From Mytilus californianus (taxonomy: Eukaryota; Mollusca; Bivalvia; Mytilida; Mytilidae), in NCBI RefSeq assembly GCF_021869535.1, contig NW_026262690.1, positions 68,131,995 through 68,195,994 of the forward strand: DNA of 64,000 bases, given 5' to 3'. The notes beneath the pieces are model-generated. The model saw nothing but the letters and a program-made list of their open reading frames with translations. It made no database searches and was not told the DNA's origin. Positions 1 through 15,000 of this stretch are shown here, piece after piece. Every line of letters starts with the position of its first letter. Position 1 is the first letter of the stretch. Made by a program: the position numbers and the translations under genes.

Positions 1-3000
1 TGTCGTCTAACATTATACTAGATTTTTCTCAAATTATTGAACTGATTATGACAAAACTTGACAGGAATGCTTGAAATAATCCGTATTACAAAGGAAAAAA
101 GTCACATTCAGTTTATTTAACAAAAAAGTCTTCTTTAGGTGTAATACCACCAAATCATAGTACGTCACATCCGGTTGCATACGAAAATAGGTCTAAAAAA
201 ATATTCCCTTGAATTTGACAGTTGTAGGTAATTGATCCTACATTTCATTGCAGTAAAACATTTCTGGGTCATAAACATATATCTTGGGTATTTCAAAGCA
301 CCATTATTTTTTTATTTGGGGTTTCTATAAAATATTTTGGAAACTTGAGGTTACATGGTTACTAAAGCTTGTACACAGGTTAAAAAAGGGGGAAAATTTG
401 ATTGGTTAACTTCCATTGATGTTTATTTTCTTATATGCAATGAAATGTTATGTGAAATTTTTTCTATAGTACTGGACAGGATAAAACTTTACTCATGCCA
501 AGTATTTCTTTATTTGAAACAAAGATATATTCTGCACAATGTTTTGAAAAGTGCAAATTTAACAAAGACTAATAGGGGAAAATCAATGGTGGTATTACAC
601 CTAATATGGGAAGCTGTACATGCACTTTTGACCTTGTGAGTACTCTCATGTGTTAAAATTTCTTGCTATTTAAGTGAAATATTACAAATAATGAAATATT
701 CTGAGTGGATTGAGTCTCCAAAACACATTTTATAAGAAAATTTCCTTGAAATAGGACTTTACCATGAATATTAGTTGACAGAACAAGCCATACTTAGAGT
801 TTGGGTGAGCTTTTTCTCCTTATTTATTATATTCTGCTATACTAGAAATTTTTTCCTAGGAAATACTTAAATAAATATATAGTTTTAAGTAAATGAAATT
901 ATTTTTAAAGCAGTAACAACAAGTTATTCACCAAAAGAGAAGCTTTTTATGTCCCTCTCTGGGACGCGGCGTAAATTTAAGTTTTACGTAAGGACTTATT
1001 GAAACCTCCTTGGAGACAGCAAACTTTTATACGGATAGTTCATTCAGCTTGAATACTTCAATTAATCATTTATTATAACATTTCTATCATAAATGAGTGA
1101 AAGTTACCCCAGAATTTTTATTTATTGGCCTAAAAAGTAGAAATTTTGAGGAAATGAGAGGTATAAATGGACCAAAAGAGACCTTATAAGGAAGACAAAG
1201 AGGTCCATTAGTACTATTTATCATCCTAAAGTCATCTTTTGTATCATATTCAACTGTTTGTAGGCAGATGAGATAAATATTTGATCATTTATTGGTCTAC
1301 ACTATATTCTATCATGATGCGGCTGGGTTTGGATTTTTAGAAGAAATTTTGCTCGAATCGCTGTAGATGTCGTCTAACATTATACTAGATTTTTCTCAAA
1401 TTATTGAACTGATTATGACAAAACTTGACAGGAATGCTTGAAATAATCCGTATTACAAAGGAAAAAAGTCACATTCAGTTTATTTAACAAAAAAGTCTTC
1501 TTTAGGTGTAATACCACCAAATCATAGTACGTCACATCCGGTTGCATACGAAAATAGGTCTAAAAAAATATTCCCTTGAATTTGACAGTTGTAGGTAATT
1601 GATCCTACATTTCATTGCAGTAAAACATTTCTGGGTCATAAACATATATCTTGGGTATTTCAAAGCACCATTATTTTTTTATTTGGGGTTTCTATAAAAT
1701 ATTTTGGAAACTTGAGGTTACATGGTTACTAAAGCTTGTACACAGGTTAAAAAAGGGGGAAAATTTGATTGGTTAACTTCCATTGATGTTTATTTTCTTA
1801 TATGCAATGAAATGTTATGTGAAATTTTTTCTATAGTACTGGACAGGATAAAACTTTACTCATGCCAAGTATTTCTTTATTTGAAACAAAGATATATTCT
1901 GCACAATGTTTTGAAAAGTGCAAATTTAACAAAGACTAATAGGGGAAAATCAATGGTGGTATTACACCTAATATGGGAAGCTGTACATGCACTTTTGACC
2001 TTGTGAGTACTCTCATGTGTTAAAATTTCTTGCTATTTAAGTGAAATATTACAAATAATGAAATATTCTGAGTGGATTGAGTCTCCAAAACACATTTTAT
2101 AAGAAAATTTCCTTGAAATAGGACTTTACCATGAATATTAGTTGACAGAACAAGCCATACTTAGAGTTTGGGTGAGCTTTTTCTCCTTATTTATTATATT
2201 CTGCTATACTAGAAATTTTTTCCTAGGAAATACTTAAATAAATATATAGTTTTAAGTAAATGAAATTATTTTTAAAGCAGTAACAACAAGTTATTCACCA
2301 AAAGAGAAGCTTTTTATGTCCCTCTCTGGGACGCGGCGTAAATTTAAGTTTTACGTAAGGACTTATTGAAACCTCCTTGGAGACAGCAAACTTTTATACG
2401 GATAGTTCATTCAGCTTGAATACTTCAATTAATCATTTATTATAACATTTCTATCATAAATGAGTGAAAGTTACCCCAGAATTTTTATTTATTGGCCTAA
2501 AAAGTAGAAATTTTGAGGAAATGAGAGGTATAAATGGACCAAAAGAGACCTTATAAGGAAGACAAAGAGGTCCATTAGTACTATTTATCATCCTAAAGTC
2601 ATCTTTTGTATCATATTCAACTGTTTGTAGGCAGATGAGATAAATATTTGATCATTTATTGGTCTACACTATATTCTATCATGATGCGGCTGGGTTTGGA
2701 TTTTTAGAAGAAATTTTGCTCGAATCGCTGTAGATGTCGTCTAACATTATACTAGATTTTTCTCAAATTATTGAACTGATTATGACAAAACTTGACAGGA
2801 ATGCTTGAAATAATCCGTATTACAAAGGAAAAAAGTCACATTCAGTTTATTTAACAAAAAAGTCTTCTTTAGGTGTAATACCACCAAATCATAGTACGTC
2901 ACATCCGGTTGCATACGAAAATAGGTCTAAAAAAATATTCCCTTGAATTTGACAGTTGTAGGTAATTGATCCTACATTTCATTGCAGTAAAACATTTCTG

Positions 3001-6000
3001 GGTCATAAACATATATCTTGGGTATTTCAAAGCACCATTATTTTTTTATTTGGGGTTTCTATAAAATATTTTGGAAACTTGAGGTTACATGGTTACTAAA
3101 GCTTGTACACAGGTTAAAAAAGGGGGAAAATTTGATTGGTTAACTTCCATTGATGTTTATTTTCTTATATGCAATGAAATGTTATGTGAAATTTTTTCTA
3201 TAGTACTGGACAGGATAAAACTTTACTCATGCCAAGTATTTCTTTATTTGAAACAAAGATATATTCTGCACAATGTTTTGAAAAGTGCAAATTTAACAAA
3301 GACTAATAGGGGAAAATCAATGGTGGTATTACACCTAATATGGGAAGCTGTACATGCACTTTTGACCTTGTGAGTACTCTCATGTGTTAAAATTTCTTGC
3401 TATTTAAGTGAAATATTACAAATAATGAAATATTCTGAGTGGATTGAGTCTCCAAAACACATTTTATAAGAAAATTTCCTTGAAATAGGACTTTACCATG
3501 AATATTAGTTGACAGAACAAGCCATACTTAGAGTTTGGGTGAGCTTTTTCTCCTTATTTATTATATTCTGCTATACTAGAAATTTTTTCCTAGGAAATAC
3601 TTAAATAAATATATAGTTTTAAGTAAATGAAATTATTTTTAAAGCAGTAACAACAAGTTATTCACCAAAAGAGAAGCTTTTTATGTCCCTCTCTGGGACG
3701 CGGCGTAAATTTAAGTTTTACGTAAGGACTTATTGAAACCTCCTTGGAGACAGCAAACTTTTATACGGATAGTTCATTCAGCTTGAATACTTCAATTAAT
3801 CATTTATTATAACATTTCTATCATAAATGAGTGAAAGTTACCCCAGAATTTTTATTTATTGGCCTAAAAAGTAGAAATTTTGAGGAAATGAGAGGTATAA
3901 ATGGACCAAAAGAGACCTTATAAGGAAGACAAAGAGGTCCATTAGTACTATTTATCATCCTAAAGTCATCTTTTGTATCATATTCAACTGTTTGTAGGCA
4001 GATGAGATAAATATTTGATCATTTATTGGTCTACACTATATTCTATCATGATGCGGCTGGGTTTGGATTTTTAGAAGAAATTTTGCTCGAATCGCTGTAG
4101 ATGTCGTCTAACATTATACTAGATTTTTCTCAAATTATTGAACTGATTATGACAAAACTTGACAGGAATGCTTGAAATAATCCGTATTACAAAGGAAAAA
4201 AGTCACATTCAGTTTATTTAACAAAAAAGTCTTCTTTAGGTGTAATACCACCAAATCATAGTACGTCACATCCGGTTGCATACGAAAATAGGTCTAAAAA
4301 AATATTCCCTTGAATTTGACAGTTGTAGGTAATTGATCCTACATTTCATTGCAGTAAAACATTTCTGGGTCATAAACATATATCTTGGGTATTTCAAAGC
4401 ACCATTATTTTTTTATTTGGGGTTTCTATAAAATATTTTGGAAACTTGAGGTTACATGGTTACTAAAGCTTGTACACAGGTTAAAAAAGGGGGAAAATTT
4501 GATTGGTTAACTTCCATTGATGTTTATTTTCTTATATGCAATGAAATGTTATGTGAAATTTTTTCTATAGTACTGGACAGGATAAAACTTTACTCATGCC
4601 AAGTATTTCTTTATTTGAAACAAAGATATATTCTGCACAATGTTTTGAAAAGTGCAAATTTAACAAAGACTAATAGGGGAAAATCAATGGTGGTATTACA
4701 CCTAATATGGGAAGCTGTACATGCACTTTTGACCTTGTGAGTACTCTCATGTGTTAAAATTTCTTGCTATTTAAGTGAAATATTACAAATAATGAAATAT
4801 TCTGAGTGGATTGAGTCTCCAAAACACATTTTATAAGAAAATTTCCTTGAAATAGGACTTTACCATGAATATTAGTTGACAGAACAAGCCATACTTAGAG
4901 TTTGGGTGAGCTTTTTCTCCTTATTTATTATATTCTGCTATACTAGAAATTTTTTCCTAGGAAATACTTAAATAAATATATAGTTTTAAGTAAATGAAAT
5001 TATTTTTAAAGCAGTAACAACAAGTTATTCACCAAAAGAGAAGCTTTTTATGTCCCTCTCTGGGACGCGGCGTAAATTTAAGTTTTACGTAAGGACTTAT
5101 TGAAACCTCCTTGGAGACAGCAAACTTTTATACGGATAGTTCATTCAGCTTGAATACTTCAATTAATCATTTATTATAACATTTCTATCATAAATGAGTG
5201 AAAGTTACCCCAGAATTTTTATTTATTGGCCTAAAAAGTAGAAATTTTGAGGAAATGAGAGGTATAAATGGACCAAAAGAGACCTTATAAGGAAGACAAA
5301 GAGGTCCATTAGTACTATTTATCATCCTAAAGTCATCTTTTGTATCATATTCAACTGTTTGTAGGCAGATGAGATAAATATTTGATCATTTATTGGTCTA
5401 CACTATATTCTATCATGATGCGGCTGGGTTTGGATTTTTAGAAGAAATTTTGCTCGAATCGCTGTAGATGTCGTCTAACATTATACTAGATTTTTCTCAA
5501 ATTATTGAACTGATTATGACAAAACTTGACAGGAATGCTTGAAATAATCCGTATTACAAAGGAAAAAAGTCACATTCAGTTTATTTAACAAAAAAGTCTT
5601 CTTTAGGTGTAATACCACCAAATCATAGTACGTCACATCCGGTTGCATACGAAAATAGGTCTAAAAAAATATTCCCTTGAATTTGACAGTTGTAGGTAAT
5701 TGATCCTACATTTCATTGCAGTAAAACATTTCTGGGTCATAAACATATATCTTGGGTATTTCAAAGCACCATTATTTTTTTATTTGGGGTTTCTATAAAA
5801 TATTTTGGAAACTTGAGGTTACATGGTTACTAAAGCTTGTACACAGGTTAAAAAAGGGGGAAAATTTGATTGGTTAACTTCCATTGATGTTTATTTTCTT
5901 ATATGCAATGAAATGTTATGTGAAATTTTTTCTATAGTACTGGACAGGATAAAACTTTACTCATGCCAAGTATTTCTTTATTTGAAACAAAGATATATTC

Positions 6001-9000
6001 TGCACAATGTTTTGAAAAGTGCAAATTTAACAAAGACTAATAGGGGAAAATCAATGGTGGTATTACACCTAATATGGGAAGCTGTACATGCACTTTTGAC
6101 CTTGTGAGTACTCTCATGTGTTAAAATTTCTTGCTATTTAAGTGAAATATTACAAATAATGAAATATTCTGAGTGGATTGAGTCTCCAAAACACATTTTA
6201 TAAGAAAATTTCCTTGAAATAGGACTTTACCATGAATATTAGTTGACAGAACAAGCCATACTTAGAGTTTGGGTGAGCTTTTTCTCCTTATTTATTATAT
6301 TCTGCTATACTAGAAATTTTTTCCTAGGAAATACTTAAATAAATATATAGTTTTAAGTAAATGAAATTATTTTTAAAGCAGTAACAACAAGTTATTCACC
6401 AAAAGAGAAGCTTTTTATGTCCCTCTCTGGGACGCGGCGTAAATTTAAGTTTTACGTAAGGACTTATTGAAACCTCCTTGGAGACAGCAAACTTTTATAC
6501 GGATAGTTCATTCAGCTTGAATACTTCAATTAATCATTTATTATAACATTTCTATCATAAATGAGTGAAAGTTACCCCAGAATTTTTATTTATTGGCCTA
6601 AAAAGTAGAAATTTTGAGGAAATGAGAGGTATAAATGGACCAAAAGAGACCTTATAAGGAAGACAAAGAGGTCCATTAGTACTATTTATCATCCTAAAGT
6701 CATCTTTTGTATCATATTCAACTGTTTGTAGGCAGATGAGATAAATATTTGATCATTTATTGGTCTACACTATATTCTATCATGATGCGGCTGGGTTTGG
6801 ATTTTTAGAAGAAATTTTGCTCGAATCGCTGTAGATGTCGTCTAACATTATACTAGATTTTTCTCAAATTATTGAACTGATTATGACAAAACTTGACAGG
6901 AATGCTTGAAATAATCCGTATTACAAAGGAAAAAAGTCACATTCAGTTTATTTAACAAAAAAGTCTTCTTTAGGTGTAATACCACCAAATCATAGTACGT
7001 CACATCCGGTTGCATACGAAAATAGGTCTAAAAAAATATTCCCTTGAATTTGACAGTTGTAGGTAATTGATCCTACATTTCATTGCAGTAAAACATTTCT
7101 GGGTCATAAACATATATCTTGGGTATTTCAAAGCACCATTATTTTTTTATTTGGGGTTTCTATAAAATATTTTGGAAACTTGAGGTTACATGGTTACTAA
7201 AGCTTGTACACAGGTTAAAAAAGGGGGAAAATTTGATTGGTTAACTTCCATTGATGTTTATTTTCTTATATGCAATGAAATGTTATGTGAAATTTTTTCT
7301 ATAGTACTGGACAGGATAAAACTTTACTCATGCCAAGTATTTCTTTATTTGAAACAAAGATATATTCTGCACAATGTTTTGAAAAGTGCAAATTTAACAA
7401 AGACTAATAGGGGAAAATCAATGGTGGTATTACACCTAATATGGGAAGCTGTACATGCACTTTTGACCTTGTGAGTACTCTCATGTGTTAAAATTTCTTG
7501 CTATTTAAGTGAAATATTACAAATAATGAAATATTCTGAGTGGATTGAGTCTCCAAAACACATTTTATAAGAAAATTTCCTTGAAATAGGACTTTACCAT
7601 GAATATTAGTTGACAGAACAAGCCATACTTAGAGTTTGGGTGAGCTTTTTCTCCTTATTTATTATATTCTGCTATACTAGAAATTTTTTCCTAGGAAATA
7701 CTTAAATAAATATATAGTTTTAAGTAAATGAAATTATTTTTAAAGCAGTAACAACAAGTTATTCACCAAAAGAGAAGCTTTTTATGTCCCTCTCTGGGAC
7801 GCGGCGTAAATTTAAGTTTTACGTAAGGACTTATTGAAACCTCCTTGGAGACAGCAAACTTTTATACGGATAGTTCATTCAGCTTGAATACTTCAATTAA
7901 TCATTTATTATAACATTTCTATCATAAATGAGTGAAAGTTACCCCAGAATTTTTATTTATTGGCCTAAAAAGTAGAAATTTTGAGGAAATGAGAGGTATA
8001 AATGGACCAAAAGAGACCTTATAAGGAAGACAAAGAGGTCCATTAGTACTATTTATCATCCTAAAGTCATCTTTTGTATCATATTCAACTGTTTGTAGGC
8101 AGATGAGATAAATATTTGATCATTTATTGGTCTACACTATATTCTATCATGATGCGGCTGGGTTTGGATTTTTAGAAGAAATTTTGCTCGAATCGCTGTA
8201 GATGTCGTCTAACATTATACTAGATTTTTCTCAAATTATTGAACTGATTATGACAAAACTTGACAGGAATGCTTGAAATAATCCGTATTACAAAGGAAAA
8301 AAGTCACATTCAGTTTATTTAACAAAAAAGTCTTCTTTAGGTGTAATACCACCAAATCATAGTACGTCACATCCGGTTGCATACGAAAATAGGTCTAAAA
8401 AAATATTCCCTTGAATTTGACAGTTGTAGGTAATTGATCCTACATTTCATTGCAGTAAAACATTTCTGGGTCATAAACATATATCTTGGGTATTTCAAAG
8501 CACCATTATTTTTTTATTTGGGGTTTCTATAAAATATTTTGGAAACTTGAGGTTACATGGTTACTAAAGCTTGTACACAGGTTAAAAAAGGGGGAAAATT
8601 TGATTGGTTAACTTCCATTGATGTTTATTTTCTTATATGCAATGAAATGTTATGTGAAATTTTTTCTATAGTACTGGACAGGATAAAACTTTACTCATGC
8701 CAAGTATTTCTTTATTTGAAACAAAGATATATTCTGCACAATGTTTTGAAAAGTGCAAATTTAACAAAGACTAATAGGGGAAAATCAATGGTGGTATTAC
8801 ACCTAATATGGGAAGCTGTACATGCACTTTTGACCTTGTGAGTACTCTCATGTGTTAAAATTTCTTGCTATTTAAGTGAAATATTACAAATAATGAAATA
8901 TTCTGAGTGGATTGAGTCTCCAAAACACATTTTATAAGAAAATTTCCTTGAAATAGGACTTTACCATGAATATTAGTTGACAGAACAAGCCATACTTAGA

Positions 9001-12000
9001 GTTTGGGTGAGCTTTTTCTCCTTATTTATTATATTCTGCTATACTAGAAATTTTTTCCTAGGAAATACTTAAATAAATATATAGTTTTAAGTAAATGAAA
9101 TTATTTTTAAAGCAGTAACAACAAGTTATTCACCAAAAGAGAAGCTTTTTATGTCCCTCTCTGGGACGCGGCGTAAATTTAAGTTTTACGTAAGGACTTA
9201 TTGAAACCTCCTTGGAGACAGCAAACTTTTATACGGATAGTTCATTCAGCTTGAATACTTCAATTAATCATTTATTATAACATTTCTATCATAAATGAGT
9301 GAAAGTTACCCCAGAATTTTTATTTATTGGCCTAAAAAGTAGAAATTTTGAGGAAATGAGAGGTATAAATGGACCAAAAGAGACCTTATAAGGAAGACAA
9401 AGAGGTCCATTAGTACTATTTATCATCCTAAAGTCATCTTTTGTATCATATTCAACTGTTTGTAGGCAGATGAGATAAATATTTGATCATTTATTGGTCT
9501 ACACTATATTCTATCATGATGCGGCTGGGTTTGGATTTTTAGAAGAAATTTTGCTCGAATCGCTGTAGATGTCGTCTAACATTATACTAGATTTTTCTCA
9601 AATTATTGAACTGATTATGACAAAACTTGACAGGAATGCTTGAAATAATCCGTATTACAAAGGAAAAAAGTCACATTCAGTTTATTTAACAAAAAAGTCT
9701 TCTTTAGGTGTAATACCACCAAATCATAGTACGTCACATCCGGTTGCATACGAAAATAGGTCTAAAAAAATATTCCCTTGAATTTGACAGTTGTAGGTAA
9801 TTGATCCTACATTTCATTGCAGTAAAACATTTCTGGGTCATAAACATATATCTTGGGTATTTCAAAGCACCATTATTTTTTTATTTGGGGTTTCTATAAA
9901 ATATTTTGGAAACTTGAGGTTACATGGTTACTAAAGCTTGTACACAGGTTAAAAAAGGGGGAAAATTTGATTGGTTAACTTCCATTGATGTTTATTTTCT
10001 TATATGCAATGAAATGTTATGTGAAATTTTTTCTATAGTACTGGACAGGATAAAACTTTACTCATGCCAAGTATTTCTTTATTTGAAACAAAGATATATT
10101 CTGCACAATGTTTTGAAAAGTGCAAATTTAACAAAGACTAATAGGGGAAAATCAATGGTGGTATTACACCTAATATGGGAAGCTGTACATGCACTTTTGA
10201 CCTTGTGAGTACTCTCATGTGTTAAAATTTCTTGCTATTTAAGTGAAATATTACAAATAATGAAATATTCTGAGTGGATTGAGTCTCCAAAACACATTTT
10301 ATAAGAAAATTTCCTTGAAATAGGACTTTACCATGAATATTAGTTGACAGAACAAGCCATACTTAGAGTTTGGGTGAGCTTTTTCTCCTTATTTATTATA
10401 TTCTGCTATACTAGAAATTTTTTCCTAGGAAATACTTAAATAAATATATAGTTTTAAGTAAATGAAATTATTTTTAAAGCAGTAACAACAAGTTATTCAC
10501 CAAAAGAGAAGCTTTTTATGTCCCTCTCTGGGACGCGGCGTAAATTTAAGTTTTACGTAAGGACTTATTGAAACCTCCTTGGAGACAGCAAACTTTTATA
10601 CGGATAGTTCATTCAGCTTGAATACTTCAATTAATCATTTATTATAACATTTCTATCATAAATGAGTGAAAGTTACCCCAGAATTTTTATTTATTGGCCT
10701 AAAAAGTAGAAATTTTGAGGAAATGAGAGGTATAAATGGACCAAAAGAGACCTTATAAGGAAGACAAAGAGGTCCATTAGTACTATTTATCATCCTAAAG
10801 TCATCTTTTGTATCATATTCAACTGTTTGTAGGCAGATGAGATAAATATTTGATCATTTATTGGTCTACACTATATTCTATCATGATGCGGCTGGGTTTG
10901 GATTTTTAGAAGAAATTTTGCTCGAATCGCTGTAGATGTCGTCTAACATTATACTAGATTTTTCTCAAATTATTGAACTGATTATGACAAAACTTGACAG
11001 GAATGCTTGAAATAATCCGTATTACAAAGGAAAAAAGTCACATTCAGTTTATTTAACAAAAAAGTCTTCTTTAGGTGTAATACCACCAAATCATAGTACG
11101 TCACATCCGGTTGCATACGAAAATAGGTCTAAAAAAATATTCCCTTGAATTTGACAGTTGTAGGTAATTGATCCTACATTTCATTGCAGTAAAACATTTC
11201 TGGGTCATAAACATATATCTTGGGTATTTCAAAGCACCATTATTTTTTTATTTGGGGTTTCTATAAAATATTTTGGAAACTTGAGGTTACATGGTTACTA
11301 AAGCTTGTACACAGGTTAAAAAAGGGGGAAAATTTGATTGGTTAACTTCCATTGATGTTTATTTTCTTATATGCAATGAAATGTTATGTGAAATTTTTTC
11401 TATAGTACTGGACAGGATAAAACTTTACTCATGCCAAGTATTTCTTTATTTGAAACAAAGATATATTCTGCACAATGTTTTGAAAAGTGCAAATTTAACA
11501 AAGACTAATAGGGGAAAATCAATGGTGGTATTACACCTAATATGGGAAGCTGTACATGCACTTTTGACCTTGTGAGTACTCTCATGTGTTAAAATTTCTT
11601 GCTATTTAAGTGAAATATTACAAATAATGAAATATTCTGAGTGGATTGAGTCTCCAAAACACATTTTATAAGAAAATTTCCTTGAAATAGGACTTTACCA
11701 TGAATATTAGTTGACAGAACAAGCCATACTTAGAGTTTGGGTGAGCTTTTTCTCCTTATTTATTATATTCTGCTATACTAGAAATTTTTTCCTAGGAAAT
11801 ACTTAAATAAATATATAGTTTTAAGTAAATGAAATTATTTTTAAAGCAGTAACAACAAGTTATTCACCAAAAGAGAAGCTTTTTATGTCCCTCTCTGGGA
11901 CGCGGCGTAAATTTAAGTTTTACGTAAGGACTTATTGAAACCTCCTTGGAGACAGCAAACTTTTATACGGATAGTTCATTCAGCTTGAATACTTCAATTA

Positions 12001-15000
12001 ATCATTTATTATAACATTTCTATCATAAATGAGTGAAAGTTACCCCAGAATTTTTATTTATTGGCCTAAAAAGTAGAAATTTTGAGGAAATGAGAGGTAT
12101 AAATGGACCAAAAGAGACCTTATAAGGAAGACAAAGAGGTCCATTAGTACTATTTATCATCCTAAAGTCATCTTTTGTATCATATTCAACTGTTTGTAGG
12201 CAGATGAGATAAATATTTGATCATTTATTGGTCTACACTATATTCTATCATGATGCGGCTGGGTTTGGATTTTTAGAAGAAATTTTGCTCGAATCGCTGT
12301 AGATGTCGTCTAACATTATACTAGATTTTTCTCAAATTATTGAACTGATTATGACAAAACTTGACAGGAATGCTTGAAATAATCCGTATTACAAAGGAAA
12401 AAAGTCACATTCAGTTTATTTAACAAAAAAGTCTTCTTTAGGTGTAATACCACCAAATCATAGTACGTCACATCCGGTTGCATACGAAAATAGGTCTAAA
12501 AAAATATTCCCTTGAATTTGACAGTTGTAGGTAATTGATCCTACATTTCATTGCAGTAAAACATTTCTGGGTCATAAACATATATCTTGGGTATTTCAAA
12601 GCACCATTATTTTTTTATTTGGGGTTTCTATAAAATATTTTGGAAACTTGAGGTTACATGGTTACTAAAGCTTGTACACAGGTTAAAAAAGGGGGAAAAT
12701 TTGATTGGTTAACTTCCATTGATGTTTATTTTCTTATATGCAATGAAATGTTATGTGAAATTTTTTCTATAGTACTGGACAGGATAAAACTTTACTCATG
12801 CCAAGTATTTCTTTATTTGAAACAAAGATATATTCTGCACAATGTTTTGAAAAGTGCAAATTTAACAAAGACTAATAGGGGAAAATCAATGGTGGTATTA
12901 CACCTAATATGGGAAGCTGTACATGCACTTTTGACCTTGTGAGTACTCTCATGTGTTAAAATTTCTTGCTATTTAAGTGAAATATTACAAATAATGAAAT
13001 ATTCTGAGTGGATTGAGTCTCCAAAACACATTTTATAAGAAAATTTCCTTGAAATAGGACTTTACCATGAATATTAGTTGACAGAACAAGCCATACTTAG
13101 AGTTTGGGTGAGCTTTTTCTCCTTATTTATTATATTCTGCTATACTAGAAATTTTTTCCTAGGAAATACTTAAATAAATATATAGTTTTAAGTAAATGAA
13201 ATTATTTTTAAAGCAGTAACAACAAGTTATTCACCAAAAGAGAAGCTTTTTATGTCCCTCTCTGGGACGCGGCGTAAATTTAAGTTTTACGTAAGGACTT
13301 ATTGAAACCTCCTTGGAGACAGCAAACTTTTATACGGATAGTTCATTCAGCTTGAATACTTCAATTAATCATTTATTATAACATTTCTATCATAAATGAG
13401 TGAAAGTTACCCCAGAATTTTTATTTATTGGCCTAAAAAGTAGAAATTTTGAGGAAATGAGAGGTATAAATGGACCAAAAGAGACCTTATAAGGAAGACA
13501 AAGAGGTCCATTAGTACTATTTATCATCCTAAAGTCATCTTTTGTATCATATTCAACTGTTTGTAGGCAGATGAGATAAATATTTGATCATTTATTGGTC
13601 TACACTATATTCTATCATGATGCGGCTGGGTTTGGATTTTTAGAAGAAATTTTGCTCGAATCGCTGTAGATGTCGTCTAACATTATACTAGATTTTTCTC
13701 AAATTATTGAACTGATTATGACAAAACTTGACAGGAATGCTTGAAATAATCCGTATTACAAAGGAAAAAAGTCACATTCAGTTTATTTAACAAAAAAGTC
13801 TTCTTTAGGTGTAATACCACCAAATCATAGTACGTCACATCCGGTTGCATACGAAAATAGGTCTAAAAAAATATTCCCTTGAATTTGACAGTTGTAGGTA
13901 ATTGATCCTACATTTCATTGCAGTAAAACATTTCTGGGTCATAAACATATATCTTGGGTATTTCAAAGCACCATTATTTTTTTATTTGGGGTTTCTATAA
14001 AATATTTTGGAAACTTGAGGTTACATGGTTACTAAAGCTTGTACACAGGTTAAAAAAGGGGGAAAATTTGATTGGTTAACTTCCATTGATGTTTATTTTC
14101 TTATATGCAATGAAATGTTATGTGAAATTTTTTCTATAGTACTGGACAGGATAAAACTTTACTCATGCCAAGTATTTCTTTATTTGAAACAAAGATATAT
14201 TCTGCACAATGTTTTGAAAAGTGCAAATTTAACAAAGACTAATAGGGGAAAATCAATGGTGGTATTACACCTAATATGGGAAGCTGTACATGCACTTTTG
14301 ACCTTGTGAGTACTCTCATGTGTTAAAATTTCTTGCTATTTAAGTGAAATATTACAAATAATGAAATATTCTGAGTGGATTGAGTCTCCAAAACACATTT
14401 TATAAGAAAATTTCCTTGAAATAGGACTTTACCATGAATATTAGTTGACAGAACAAGCCATACTTAGAGTTTGGGTGAGCTTTTTCTCCTTATTTATTAT
14501 ATTCTGCTATACTAGAAATTTTTTCCTAGGAAATACTTAAATAAATATATAGTTTTAAGTAAATGAAATTATTTTTAAAGCAGTAACAACAAGTTATTCA
14601 CCAAAAGAGAAGCTTTTTATGTCCCTCTCTGGGACGCGGCGTAAATTTAAGTTTTACGTAAGGACTTATTGAAACCTCCTTGGAGACAGCAAACTTTTAT
14701 ACGGATAGTTCATTCAGCTTGAATACTTCAATTAATCATTTATTATAACATTTCTATCATAAATGAGTGAAAGTTACCCCAGAATTTTTATTTATTGGCC
14801 TAAAAAGTAGAAATTTTGAGGAAATGAGAGGTATAAATGGACCAAAAGAGACCTTATAAGGAAGACAAAGAGGTCCATTAGTACTATTTATCATCCTAAA
14901 GTCATCTTTTGTATCATATTCAACTGTTTGTAGGCAGATGAGATAAATATTTGATCATTTATTGGTCTACACTATATTCTATCATGATGCGGCTGGGTTT

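Noticed and set aside
355-639. 94-codon open frame repeated in every 1367-bp unit
   Set aside because: It starts inside the MITE-like element and runs through its right inverted end. There is no domain, and perfect conservation merely reflects identical repeats. In the last unit it continues into unrelated flank.
950-985. 'gtccctctctgggac' as part of a structured small RNA gene in the 1367-bp unit
   Set aside because: A short stem only; no snRNA, 5S or histone-like motif and no Pol III boxes that I could match.
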